Assembly: GCA_963827595.1 (NCBI GenBank)
Contig: CAWHBT010000016.1
Span: 352,656 to 416,655, forward strand
Source: DATEDA01 sp963827595
GTDB lineage: Bacteria > Pseudomonadota > Gammaproteobacteria > Burkholderiales > SG8-39
Reading direction: 5' to 3'
DNA: 64,000 nt
This document shows positions 15,229-23,777 of this stretch, piece by piece. Under the pieces are notes generated by a model that worked only from the letters and a program-made list of their open reading frames with translations, did no database searches and was not told the origin of the DNA. The translations under genes and the position numbers were made by a program. Numbering within the stretch: the first letter of the stretch is position 1; each line of letters begins with the position of its first letter.

Positions 15229-16947
15229 ATGCGCGTATCGCAGTTCTTCCTGTCGACGCTCAAGGAGGCGCCGGCGGACGCCGAGATCGTCAGCCACAGG
15301 CTGATGCTGCGCGCCGGCCTGATCCGCCGGCTCGCCGGCGGAATCTATACCTGGATGCCGCTCGGCCTGCGGGTGGTGCGGAAGGTCGAGGCGGTCGTCC
15401 GGGAGGAGATGAACCGCGCGGGCGCGATCGAGGTGTTCATGCCGGCAGTCCAGCCGGCGGAGCTCTGGCAGGAATCGGAGCGCTGGCAGAAGTACGGCCC
15501 CGAGCTCCTGCGCCTCAAGGACCGTCACGAACGCGACTTCTGCATCGGGCCGACCCACGAGGAAGTGATCACCGACATCGCGCGCCGCGACCTGCGGAGC
15601 TACCGCCAGCTGCCGGTCCACTTCTACCAGATCCAGACCAAGTTCCGCGACGAGATCCGGCCGCGGTTCGGCGTGATGCGCGGCCGCGAGTTCACGATGA
15701 AGGACGGCTACTCCTTCCACGTCGACCACGCCGACCTGGAGCGCGAGTACCGGAGCATGTACGACACCTACCGGCGGATCTTCAGCCGCCTCGGGCTCAA
15801 GTTCCGGGCGGTGGCCGCGGACACCGGCACCATCGGTGGCACCGGGTCGCACGAGTTCCATGTGCTTGCGGATTCCGGCGAGGATGCGATCGCGTATTGC
15901 CCGCAGTCGGATTACGCCGCGAACGTCGAGCTCGCCGCGGCGCTCGCGCCGACGACGGCCCGACCCCCGGCCACCGAGAAGCTGACCAAGGTACCGACTC
16001 CGGGAAAGACGCGGTGCGAGGACGTCGCGGCGTTGCTCGGGCTTTCCCTCGCGCGGACGGTCAAGGCGATCGCCGTAATGCACGGCGACGCGTTCAATCT
16101 GCTGCTCATCCGCGGCGATCACGAGCTGAACGAGATCAAGGCGCAGAAGCTGCCGGGCCTCGACCCGTTCCGGTTCGCCACCGACGCCGAGATCGAGCGG
16201 CACCTGGGTTGCAAGCCCGGGTACATCGGCCCGCTGGGGATCGATCCGGGCATCCGCGTGATCGCCGACCGCGACGTCGCGGCGATGGCCGACTTCGTGT
16301 GCGGCGCGAACGAGGCGGGCTATCACTTCCGCGGCGTGAACTTCGGCCGTGATGCCCCGGAGCCGGGGCTCGTCGCCGACATCCGGAAGGTCGTGGCGGG
16401 CGATTCCAGCCCCGACGGCAAGGGCACCCTCGAGATCGTGCGTGGCATCGAGGTCGGCCACATCTTCCAGCTCCGCACGCGGTACTCGAGGTCCATGAAA
16501 GCCACTTTCCTGGACGAGAAAGGGGAGGCGCGCTTCTTCGAGATGGGCTGTTACGGCATCGGCGTGACGCGCATCGTCGGGGCCGCGATCGAGCAGAGCC
16601 ACGACGACCGCGGGATCATCTGGCCCGACCCGATCGCGCCATTCCGGCTCGCGCTCGTGCCGCTCGGCTACCGTCGCAGCGACGCCGTCCGGCACGCCGC
16701 GGACGATCTGTATGCCGCACTCGCGGCCGCCGGCGTCGACGTGCTGCTCGACGACCGCGACGAGCGGCCCGGGGTGCTGCTCGCCGACACCGAACTAATT
16801 GGCATTCCCCATCGCGTCGTGATCGGCGAGCGCGGGCTGAAGGATGGCAGAATCGAGTATCAGGGCCGCCGGGAAACGTCGCCCACTCCGATCGCGACGG
16901 CCGATGCGGCCGGCTTCCTCAAGGACAAGCTGTGCGAAAGCTCGTAG
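15229..16947 (+). CDS. proS: Prolyl-tRNA synthetase
   Basis: A 572-residue class II synthetase of the bacterial type. Motif 1/2 regions (MRVSQFFLSTLKEAP, GPTHEEVITDIARRD, FRDEIRPRFGVMRGREFTMKD) are followed by the YbaK-like editing insertion (about residues 230-390, including KTRCEDVAALLG) and motif 3 (GCYGIGVTRIVGAAIEQ), then the anticodon-binding domain. Start taken at ATG 15229. Overlaps the transglycosylase gene start by 16 bases. Confidence 0.97.
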   Translation: MRVSQFFLSTLKEAPADAEIVSHRLMLRAGLIRRLAGGIYTWMPLGLRVVRKVEAVVREEMNRAGAIEVFMPAVQPAELWQESERWQKYGPELLRLKDRHERDFCIGPTHEEVITDIARRDLRSYRQLPVHFYQIQTKFRDEIRPRFGVMRGREFTMKDGYSFHVDHADLEREYRSMYDTYRRIFSRLGLKFRAVAADTGTIGGTGSHEFHVLADSGEDAIAYCPQSDYAANVELAAALAPTTARPPATEKLTKVPTPGKTRCEDVAALLGLSLARTVKAIAVMHGDAFNLLLIRGDHELNEIKAQKLPGLDPFRFATDAEIERHLGCKPGYIGPLGIDPGIRVIADRDVAAMADFVCGANEAGYHFRGVNFGRDAPEPGLVADIRKVVAGDSSPDGKGTLEIVRGIEVGHIFQLRTRYSRSMKATFLDEKGEARFFEMGCYGIGVTRIVGAAIEQSHDDRGIIWPDPIAPFRLALVPLGYRRSDAVRHAADDLYAALAAAGVDVLLDDRDERPGVLLADTELIGIPHRVVIGERGLKDGRIEYQGRRETSPTPIATADAAGFLKDKLCESS

Positions 16948-17537
16948 CTCTCGCCACCGTTCTCGGCGCAGCGCTCGCGCCCCTCGGCGCCCAGGGCGGC
17001 GCACAGCAGTACGAGCCGCTCTCGGCGAGCGTCCAGGCGGCGCTGTCGCGCGCGATCAGTGATAAGGGCGTGCCGCAGCTCAAGTTTGCCGATCCCGGGG
17101 ACGGCTACAGGTGGCTGCTCGCGATGTCGGACCGGCTCGCGAAGCACGTCCCCGACGAGAAGTTTCGCGTGGAGCTCCTGAAGACCGTGCACTACGAGGC
17201 GACCCGGGCCGGACTGGATCCGCAGCTCGTGCTCGGCGTGCTCCACGTCGAGAGCGGCTTCAAGAAGTACGCCGTGTCGAAGGCCGGCGCCCGCGGGCTG
17301 ATGCAGGTGATGCCGTTCTGGGTCGAGCTGATCGGCCGGAAGGACGACAACCTCTTCCATCTGCGGACGAACATCCGCTACGGCTGCGTCATCCTCCGCC
17401 ACTACCTCGACGTGGAGAACGGCAACCTGTACCGCGCGCTCGGCCGCTACAACGGCAGCCTCGGCCAGCCCGACTACCCGAACCTAGTCCTCGCGGCCTG
17501 GCGCGGCACCTTCAAGTATCCCGGCCGCCCCGCCTAG
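16932..17537 (+). CDS. Lytic transglycosylase (SLT domain)
   Basis: A 201-residue exported protein with a signal peptide (ALATVLGAALAPLGAQGG) and a Slt70-like catalytic domain: LGVLHVESGFKKYAVS contains the catalytic Glu, followed by KAGARGLMQVMPFW and the NLFHLRTNIRYGCVILRHYLD segment. It cleaves peptidoglycan with anhydro-sugar formation. Start is GTG at 16932, inside the proS 3' end, so expression is coupled. Convergent with pyrF, overlapping at the stops. Confidence 0.92.
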   Translation: MRKLVALATVLGAALAPLGAQGGAQQYEPLSASVQAALSRAISDKGVPQLKFADPGDGYRWLLAMSDRLAKHVPDEKFRVELLKTVHYEATRAGLDPQLVLGVLHVESGFKKYAVSKAGARGLMQVMPFWVELIGRKDDNLFHLRTNIRYGCVILRHYLDVENGNLYRALGRYNGSLGQPDYPNLVLAAWRGTFKYPGRPA

Positions 17538-18268
17538 GCCGGAAAGATCGACGCGATCGTCGCCTGGATCCGTTCCGCAGCGGCGCGCGGATCGGTCGCC
17601 TGCCGGATCGGGCGACCGACGACGACATAGTCGGCGCCGTTCGCGAACGCTTGCGCGACGTCGACGGTGCGTTTCTGGTCGTCCGCCGCGCGGTTCTCCA
17701 CGGGCCGGATGCCCGGCGCGACGACCAGAATCCGCTCGCCGAGCTCCCGCTTCAGCAGCGGCGCCTCGAGCCCCGAGGAGATCACGCCGTCGCAACCCGC
17801 CTCGAGCGCGCGGCGCGCGCGCGAGAGCACGAGTCGCTCCACGTCGCACTGGAAACCGAGATCGTCGAGGTCGCCGCGATCGAGGCTGGTGAGGACGGTA
17901 ACCGCCAGCAGCTTCACTTCGCCCTTCTCCGCCGCCGCCGCCATCATCATGGCCTGGTTCCCGTGCACCGTCGTGGCCGTGACGCCTCGCCCGCGCAAGG
18001 CCCGCACCGCGCCGCGGACCGTCTCGGGCACGTCGAAGAACTTGAGGTCGACGAAGACGCGCTTGTCGCGCGCGACGAGCCACTCGACCAGCTCGAAGCA
18101 GCTGCCGGCCATGAACAGCTCGAGGCCGACCTTGTAGTACGACGCTGCCTCGCCGAGCCCGGTGACGAGGGCGCGCGCCTCGTCCGCGCTCGGCACGTCG
18201 AGCGCCACGATCAGCCGCTCGCGGCGCGGAATCCGCTTCGTCGACTGCAGGCTGCCGGAGGCGCTCAT
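17534..18268 (-). CDS. pyrF: Orotidine 5'-phosphate decarboxylase
   Basis: A 244-residue TIM barrel converting OMP to UMP. Signature elements are LIVALDVPSADEA, YYKVGLELF, RVFVDLKFFDVPETV (the Asp-x-Lys-x2-Asp catalytic array), VTVLTSLDRGDL and VVAPGIRP, VVVGRPI. The frame is open far upstream, but similarity begins at the ATG at 18268. Divergent from a large PilZ-like gene that has its own sigma-54 promoter. Confidence 0.96.
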   Translation of the reverse strand: MSASGSLQSTKRIPRRERLIVALDVPSADEARALVTGLGEAASYYKVGLELFMAGSCFELVEWLVARDKRVFVDLKFFDVPETVRGAVRALRGRGVTATTVHGNQAMMMAAAAEKGEVKLLAVTVLTSLDRGDLDDLGFQCDVERLVLSRARRALEAGCDGVISSGLEAPLLKRELGERILVVAPGIRPVENRAADDQKRTVDVAQAFANGADYVVVGRPIRQATDPRAAAERIQATIASIFPA

Positions 18269-18342
18269 CGGGTCGCACCGCGGCGGTCGGCTCCCGCGCG
18301 CGTCGCGGCCGCGGGTTTCCGGGACATTTGCCACAGTTTTTC

Positions 18343-18358
18343 CGGCATGTTCCTTGCT
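18343..18358 (+). promoter_or_regulatory. Sigma-54 promoter of the first PilZ-like gene
   Basis: CCGGCATG-TTCC-TTGCT: GG at 18344-18345 and GC at 18356-18357 with exactly ten bases between, close to the TGGCAYG-N4-TTGC consensus. It is 52 bases upstream of the ATG at 18410. Confidence 0.75.
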
Positions 18359-18409
18359 GAACTCCATCCATGCGCCGCGGCAATCCGCGGCGCCTGACCA
18401 ACGGAACCC

Positions 18410-19951
18410 ATGCTGCTCGATTTTATCGCGAGGACCCGCGGCGCGGCCGACGACGGCGAGTTCTCGCCCGAACGCCTGCGCGCGTGGCTGTCGTCGCTCG
18501 CCGCGGCCGACACGCTGGGCACGGCGCAAGCGCTCATCGATCGGCTGGTCGCGTTCAACAACGCCGAGCTCCACAGCCGGTTGCGGTTGCGGCTGCTCGA
18601 CATGTTCCGCGACCACGCGGACTGGCTGCTGCCGCAGCTCGAGAACCGGATTGCCCGCGCGCAGCCGCCCCTCGCGGGGCATCAGCGCCAGGTCGCCTAC
18701 TTCATCGAGAAGCTGCTCAAGGAGCTCGCTGCCGGATACTCGCACGCTGTCCTCCGCGTGCCGCGCGCCTGGCTGTCGATCGGCTTCAAACGCCAGCTCC
18801 ACCTGCCGCTGCTCCGCGCCATGGATTTCCACGCGCGCCGCCTCCAGCTGAGCCAGCGGCTGTACGCGCGGAGCCCCGGCGCCGTCTGGGGAGAAATGCA
18901 TCAACTCTACCGGCTCGCCCGGGACTGGGGCGTGGCCGAGCGCGAGGCGGACGCCCCGCAGACCTCGCCGCTCCGCGTCTACCGGGACAGCCTGCTGCTC
19001 GCGTTCGCCCAGCCCACGAAGCTCAATCACGGCGACTTCCCACGCGTGCAGAGCTACCTCGCGACCCACGGCGACCTCGCCGAACTGATGCCCCCGGTGA
19101 GGGTGGGCGATCCGCTGTGCGTGTTCGCGATCGACCCGAGCCGGGACAAGCCCGGGGTCGCCTATGCGAAGCGCGCGGACGCCGGATTCGAGAATGGCGC
19201 GCTGCTGCTCCGCACCCACAAGCTCGTCGAGCAGCTCCAGCAGCAGCTCAAGAAGCTCCACGACGGCATCCTGCCCGGTTCGCTCGGCCTGCCCGACGAA
19301 GCCGCCCGCCCCCACTACCAGGAGCTCATGCAGCGCCTGGTCGCCCACTGGCGCGGCGAGCGGAAGAGCCGCACCGCGCGGATGCGGTTTCATCCGCGGG
19401 TCGAGCTGTGGGTGGGCCTGCGCGACATCTGGCGCCTGCTGCGCGCCGAATCGCCGCAGGACACGCCGGCGGCCGACATCACCCAGCGCGAGACGCCGGC
19501 GAAAGCGAGCGAGTGGATCATTTCGAACGAGAGCTCGCGCGGCTGGGCGCTGAAGTACATGTCGGGCAGCCTCCCGACGGTCAACGTCGGCGAGATCGTC
19601 GCGCTGAGGTCGAAGGAGCAGGGCTCGGTGTACGTCTGCCTCGTGCGCTGGATCCTGTCCAACAATCCCGAGCATTTCGAGGTGGGGTTGCAGCAGCTCG
19701 CGCCGGTCGCCGTCCCGGCGGTCTACAAGTCCTCCGAGCTCGAGCGCGTCGCGCCCGAGCCGATCCTTTTCTTTCCGGAGGTGCCGGCGCAGAAGCGGGC
19801 CCCCGCGGTCGTCGCGCCGCCGAACCGGCTGCGCTCGAACGAGGAGTTCAGCCTCCGCCACCGCCGCGGCCGGCTCTCCCTGCGCGCGAGCCGCGTCATC
19901 GAGAAGACACCCAGCATCGAGCTGATCGAGGTCGCGGCGCAGACCCTCTAG
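18410..19951 (+). CDS. Large cytoplasmic protein with C-terminal PilZ-like segment (paralogue 1)
   Basis: A 513-residue soluble protein, helical in its first about 350 residues and ending in a beta-rich segment. The part WIISNESSRGWALKY, VGEIVALRS and VCLVRWILSNNPEHFEVGLQQLAP has the layout of PilZ-type c-di-GMP receptors (small polar 'N-S' turn, GxxV, VRW, VGLQ), but the RxxxR ligand arginines are not clear, so nucleotide binding is uncertain. The neighbour 20315-21823 is a full-length paralogue. It has its own sigma-54 promoter. Such tandem genes occur in betaproteobacteria, often annotated only as hypothetical or chaperone-like. Confidence 0.6.
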   Translation: MLLDFIARTRGAADDGEFSPERLRAWLSSLAAADTLGTAQALIDRLVAFNNAELHSRLRLRLLDMFRDHADWLLPQLENRIARAQPPLAGHQRQVAYFIEKLLKELAAGYSHAVLRVPRAWLSIGFKRQLHLPLLRAMDFHARRLQLSQRLYARSPGAVWGEMHQLYRLARDWGVAEREADAPQTSPLRVYRDSLLLAFAQPTKLNHGDFPRVQSYLATHGDLAELMPPVRVGDPLCVFAIDPSRDKPGVAYAKRADAGFENGALLLRTHKLVEQLQQQLKKLHDGILPGSLGLPDEAARPHYQELMQRLVAHWRGERKSRTARMRFHPRVELWVGLRDIWRLLRAESPQDTPAADITQRETPAKASEWIISNESSRGWALKYMSGSLPTVNVGEIVALRSKEQGSVYVCLVRWILSNNPEHFEVGLQQLAPVAVPAVYKSSELERVAPEPILFFPEVPAQKRAPAVVAPPNRLRSNEEFSLRHRRGRLSLRASRVIEKTPSIELIEVAAQTL

Positions 19952-19962
19952 GCGTCGCTCCA

Positions 19963-19980
19963 GCGTGACGCGGTTCACGC
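19963..19980. promoter_or_regulatory. CRP/FNR-type palindrome 1
   Basis: GCGTGA-CGCGGT-TCACGC: a perfect 6-bp inverted repeat around a 6-base spacer, containing the GTGA-N6-TCAC core recognised by CRP/Vfr-family regulators. It is only about 11 bases after the stop of the upstream gene. Confidence 0.5.
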
Positions 19981-20111
19981 CGCGGTCCCGACGCGCGTGT
20001 CGCGAAGGTGTCAGAAAGAGCGACAGTGCCCGCGAGCCGGCGCGCTTCGGCGCCTGAGCCGTCTGGTCCGAATCCGGGACGACGCTTGATTTTGGTTCGC
20101 GTCGATGGGAT

Positions 20112-20131
20112 GCTGTGACGGAGTTCACAGC
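20112..20131. promoter_or_regulatory. CRP-type palindrome 2
   Basis: GCTGTGA-CGGAGT-TCACAGC: perfect arms of 7 bp and the exact TGTGA-N6-TCACA consensus of CRP/Vfr. It lies about 135 bases upstream of the -12 element of the sigma-54 promoter, a usual distance for an upstream activator. Confidence 0.6.
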
Positions 20132-20242
20132 GTCGTGGCCTGGTCGATCCGGCCGCCAGCCTTACCTCCCTCTCATCCCGCCGTCTCCAACCGGACGAGT
20201 GTCACACCGCGACCCCCGCACCCGGGGTCGGTGTTGAACCCG

Positions 20243-20258
20243 TGGCATGGTCCTTGCG
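20243..20258 (+). promoter_or_regulatory. Sigma-54 promoter of the second PilZ-like gene
   Basis: TGGCATG-GTCC-TTGCG: GG at 20244-20245, GC at 20256-20257, ten bases apart, near-perfect match to the -24/-12 consensus. Predicted start near 20268; the ATG follows at 20315 with AGGAG as ribosome-binding site. Confidence 0.8.
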
Positions 20259-20314
20259 ACCCACCGGGCAGGTTCGAAGTAACGGCCGCCCAACAACATC
20301 TACAGGAGCCGGAC

Positions 20315-21823
20315 ATGCCGCTGCACTTGAGTTTGCCGCCGACCGCCGCCGGGGAGACCAGGCGGTTCGAGCTCGCGCCCGAACAGGTCCCCGCGTGGCT
20401 CGCCACACTGCCCAAGGAAGACCCGGCCAAGGCCGGGCGGATGATCCTCGAGCAGCTCGTGCCGCTCAACCGCAGCCGGGTCCGCATCACGCTGCGCCAG
20501 GACGTCACCGAGGGCTTCCTCGGATTCGTCGAGCATCTCCTGCCGCGCCTCGACGCGGCGCTCGCTTCGGGCACGTTGCCGCTGTCCCACCAGGGCCGTC
20601 ACGCCGCCGGACTCGCGGAGGAACTGCTCACCGAGCTCGCGTACTCGTACAAGCTGCTGCTCGTCGAGCAGTCCCGGCGCCTGTTCGGATTCGCATCGAG
20701 TGGCCGCGCGCTGCTGCCGGTCACCCGCGCGATGCAGATGCTCGCGCAGCGGCTCAAGCTCGGCTACCGCATGTACGCCACCAACCCCAAATCGGTGTGG
20801 CTCGAGCTCCACGAGCTCTATCAGTTCGCCCTCCGTCGCGGGCTCGCCGGCCGGTCCCTCATCGACGGCGGCGAGACGCCGCTCTCGACCTACCGCGGCG
20901 CCCTGCTGCTCGCATTCGCCGAGCCGCTCAAGCTCATGCAGGGCGACCTCGACCGGGTCGCCGCCTGGCTCGAGCTGTTCGGCACCAAGGCGACGCTCAC
21001 GCCCGCCGGCCAGCAGAAGAGCGGACAGGGCCTGTTTCTGCTCAAGTCGCAACGTGACCTGCCGGGCTATGCGCTCTCCAAGCGCCACCACCCCGTGCCG
21101 CAGGGCCACGACCTGCTCTTGAACACGCTGCCGCTCGCCGAGCTCCTGCTCGACCAGCTCGCGCGACTCTCCGCCGGCGAGTCGGCCGAGGGTCTGGGCC
21201 TGCCGCCCGAAGCGAACGATTCGGCGTTCCGCGATCTGATGGGTCGGCTAGTCAAGCATTGGGGCGCGGTCCCGAACCGGCGCTTCACGCGGCTGCGCAC
21301 GCATGCGCGCGTCGAGGTCTGCGTCGGCATCCGCGGGATCTGGGAGTTCCTGAACTCGCGTGGCGCCACCAAGCCGGGCAACGGCGAGTGGATGGTGACT
21401 AACGAGAGCCCGCGCGGCTTCGCGCTGATGCACGTCAAGGGCCCGATCGAGCCGATTCGCGTCGGCGAGGTCGTCGGCCTGCGCACGCGCGACAGCAACA
21501 CCTGCCACATCTGCGTCGTGCGCTGGGTCCTGTCCGACAACCCGGAGCATCTGGAGCTCGGGCTCGAGGAGCTCGCGCCCACCGCGCGCCCGGTGTCGAT
21601 CCGGAAGACCCGCGGCGGGGCGCAGGAGTCCGAGCGGGTATTGCTGCTGCCGGAAGTGCCCTCGCTCAACCAGGCGCCGGCGATCCTCGCTCCGCTCTTC
21701 CCGCTCGACTCCACATGCGAGCTGTCGCTGGGTGATCTGCAGTCGAAGCTGCGCGTCCGCGCCACCCGGCTGCTCGAGCGCACGGTGAGCGTACAGCTGG
21801 TTCAGTTCAGCGCCGTAAGCTAG
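20315..21823 (+). CDS. Large cytoplasmic protein with C-terminal PilZ-like segment (paralogue 2)
   Basis: A 502-residue protein paralogous to 18410-19951 over its whole length. Shared landmarks are STYRGALLLAFAEPLKL versus VYRDSLLLAFAQPTKL, WMVTNESPRGFALMHV, RVGEVVGLRT and CVVRWVLSDNPEHLELGLEELAP. The C-terminal part has the PilZ-like layout. It is independently transcribed from its own sigma-54 promoter with CRP-type sites further upstream, which suggests a role in pilus, flagellar or surface regulation; no partner is adjacent. Confidence 0.6.
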   Translation: MPLHLSLPPTAAGETRRFELAPEQVPAWLATLPKEDPAKAGRMILEQLVPLNRSRVRITLRQDVTEGFLGFVEHLLPRLDAALASGTLPLSHQGRHAAGLAEELLTELAYSYKLLLVEQSRRLFGFASSGRALLPVTRAMQMLAQRLKLGYRMYATNPKSVWLELHELYQFALRRGLAGRSLIDGGETPLSTYRGALLLAFAEPLKLMQGDLDRVAAWLELFGTKATLTPAGQQKSGQGLFLLKSQRDLPGYALSKRHHPVPQGHDLLLNTLPLAELLLDQLARLSAGESAEGLGLPPEANDSAFRDLMGRLVKHWGAVPNRRFTRLRTHARVEVCVGIRGIWEFLNSRGATKPGNGEWMVTNESPRGFALMHVKGPIEPIRVGEVVGLRTRDSNTCHICVVRWVLSDNPEHLELGLEELAPTARPVSIRKTRGGAQESERVLLLPEVPSLNQAPAILAPLFPLDSTCELSLGDLQSKLRVRATRLLERTVSVQLVQFSAVS

Positions 21824-21864
21824 CGGTTGACCGCGGGGCGTCGTCCGCCCCGCCGTGGCCCGGT

Positions 21865-23127
21865 TCAGCGCAGCGAGCTGACCTGAGCCTTCGCTCCGGC
21901 AGCCCCGCCTTCCTCGTCCACCAGCGTCCTGATGGGCGCTGCGATCGCCCGGTCGAACCCGGCCGCCGCGCGCTGGATCACGCCGTCAAGCACCGCATCG
22001 GTGCCGCGCCCCTTGCCGCCCGCAGGCTCGAAGACCAGCCGCCGGAAGACGTCGGCGATCGTCACGACGTCGGGGTCGCACGCGAGCGCCCAGCGGTCGC
22101 CCACGACGCGGGCGACCCAGCCCGCCGCCGCCAGCTCGTCCAGGATGCGCTCGCCCGCCTCACGCGGTGTGCGCGCGTCCGACAGGACCTCGCGCGTGCG
22201 CGGCGTCCGTGACGCGCGCTGGGCGCGGAGGAGCACCCGCAGAATCTCCAGTGCGGCGCCGAACGAGATCGCGCCCTGCATCTCCCTTGCCTCGCGCGCC
22301 ACGCGGAAGTCCGGTGCGAGCGCGGTGATCACCGCCCCGAGCAGGGCGACGACCCAGGAGGCATAGATCCAGATCAGGAACAGCGGGATCGCCGCGAACG
22401 CGCCGTAGACGAGCGTGTAGGTCGGAAAGTTCGCCAGGTACAGGGCGAACCCCCGCTTCATCGCCTCGAACATCACTGCGGCGGCGAGGCCGCCGATCAC
22501 GGCGTGCTTCAGCTGCATCGGCCGGTTCGGGACGACGTAGTACATCAGGGTGAACGCGGCCGCAGTCAGCACCAGCGGCACCAGACTGATGAGGGCGGTC
22601 CCTCCTCCCGGGACCTGCCGGGCGAGCCCCAGCGACGCGCTCACGACGTAGGAGGTCACCGTCAGGCTCATGCCGATCAGCAGCGGGCCGAGCGTGAGCA
22701 CGCCCCAATAGGTGAGCACGCGGAACACGAGCGGACGCGGCCGCCGCACGCGCCAGATGGTGTTGAATGCACGCTCGATCGTCATCATGAGCATGATCGC
22801 CGTCGCAGCGAGAAAGGCGATGCCGACCGCGGTGAGGCGGGCGGCGCTCCGCGTGAACTGGTCGATGTAGCCGGTGACCGCCTTCGCGAGCGTTGGCGGC
22901 AGGATCTCCTTGCCGAAGAAGTCGTCGAGCCCCTGGGTGAAGTCGCGGAAGACCGGGAACGCGGCGACGACGGTGAGCGCGATCGTGACCAGCGGCACCA
23001 GCGCGAGCAGCGTCGTATAGGCGAGGCTCGCCGCCAGGTTGAAGCAGTTGTCCTCGATGAACCGACGGCCGACGTGGCTTGCAAATCGGCCGAGGAGCTG
23101 CAGTCGGTTGCGGACCGGCGTCGTCAC
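21865..23127 (-). CDS. YihY family inner-membrane protein
   Basis: About 420 residues; the N-terminal two thirds is the YihY/virulence factor BrkB domain (once called RNase BN in error) with six membrane helices: NLAASLAYTTLLALVPLVTIAL, AFLAATAIMLMMTIERAFN, VLTLGPLLIGMSL, and ALYLANFPTYTLVYGAFAAIP. A soluble C-terminal extension of about 130 residues has a winged-helix-like look. Start taken as GTG at 23127; the open frame continues far upstream without similarity. Divergent from wrbA. Confidence 0.88.
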   Translation of the reverse strand: MTTPVRNRLQLLGRFASHVGRRFIEDNCFNLAASLAYTTLLALVPLVTIALTVVAAFPVFRDFTQGLDDFFGKEILPPTLAKAVTGYIDQFTRSAARLTAVGIAFLAATAIMLMMTIERAFNTIWRVRRPRPLVFRVLTYWGVLTLGPLLIGMSLTVTSYVVSASLGLARQVPGGGTALISLVPLVLTAAAFTLMYYVVPNRPMQLKHAVIGGLAAAVMFEAMKRGFALYLANFPTYTLVYGAFAAIPLFLIWIYASWVVALLGAVITALAPDFRVAREAREMQGAISFGAALEILRVLLRAQRASRTPRTREVLSDARTPREAGERILDELAAAGWVARVVGDRWALACDPDVVTIADVFRRLVFEPAGGKGRGTDAVLDGVIQRAAAGFDRAIAAPIRTLVDEEGGAAGAKAQVSSLR

Positions 23128-23183
23128 AATGAGGGCGAAGGCCGTTCGTATAATAGCAGCAGCCTTCGCCTCCTCCGCCGCCG

Positions 23184-23777
23184 ATGCCCGACGTGCTCGT
23201 CCTCTACTACAGCCGCCACGGCGCCGTCCGGGAGATGGCGCGCTGGGTGGCGCACGGCGTCGAGCGCGTGGCGGGCATGAGCGCCCGCTTGCGGACCGTC
23301 CCCAGGGTGTCGGCGGTCTCCGAGGCGGTCGAACCGGACGTGCCCGCGGCCGGCGCACCGTACTGCGAGCTCGCCGACCTCGAGCAGTGCGCCGGGATCG
23401 CGCTCGGCAGCCCGACGCGCTTCGGCAACATGGCGGCGCCGATGAAGTACTTCTGGGACGGCACCGCCGAGCTGTGGCTGCGCGGGGCGCTCTCGGGGAA
23501 GCCCGCCGCCGTGTTCTCGTCCACGTCGAGCCTGCACGGGGGACAGGAGACGACGCTCGTCTCGATGATGCTGCCGCTGCTGCACCATGGCATGGTGATC
23601 GTCGGCCTGCCCTACACCGAAGCCGCGCTGTTCCAGACCGCGAGCGGCGGCGGGCCGTACGGAGCGAGCCACGTCGCCGGCGTCGCCTCCGACCGCGCGG
23701 TGGACGAGACCGAGAAGCAGCTCTGCATCGCGCTCGGCCGGCGGCTCGCGGAAATGGCAACGAAGCTCGCGCGATGA
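23184..23777 (+). CDS. wrbA: NAD(P)H:quinone oxidoreductase WrbA
   Basis: A 197-residue flavodoxin-like protein reducing quinones by two electrons with FMN. It shows VLVLYYSRHGAVREMA (phosphate-binding loop), GSPTRFGNMAAPMKYFWD (diagnostic for WrbA), FSSTSSLHGGQETTL and the GGGPYGASHVAG loop. It overlaps the next gene by ATGA, indicating an operon with the HugZ-type gene. Confidence 0.94.
   Translation: MPDVLVLYYSRHGAVREMARWVAHGVERVAGMSARLRTVPRVSAVSEAVEPDVPAAGAPYCELADLEQCAGIALGSPTRFGNMAAPMKYFWDGTAELWLRGALSGKPAAVFSSTSSLHGGQETTLVSMMLPLLHHGMVIVGLPYTEAALFQTASGGGPYGASHVAGVASDRAVDETEKQLCIALGRRLAEMATKLAR

Larger units (their letters stand above)
19952..20314 (+). other. Regulatory intergenic region between the PilZ-like paralogues
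   Basis: 363 bases without a gene. It holds two CRP-type palindromes (19963-19980 and 20112-20131), a wide inverted repeat TGTCGC/GCGACA around 19998-20025 that could act in termination, and a sigma-54 promoter (20243-20258) about 57 bases before the next ATG. Confidence 0.6.

Noticed and set aside
17534..20128. 864-residue minus-strand frame upstream-extended from pyrF
   Set aside because: Similarity starts at the pyrF ATG (18268). The rest is antisense to the PilZ-like gene and rich in Arg/Ala/Gly/Leu, as expected for GC-driven open frames.
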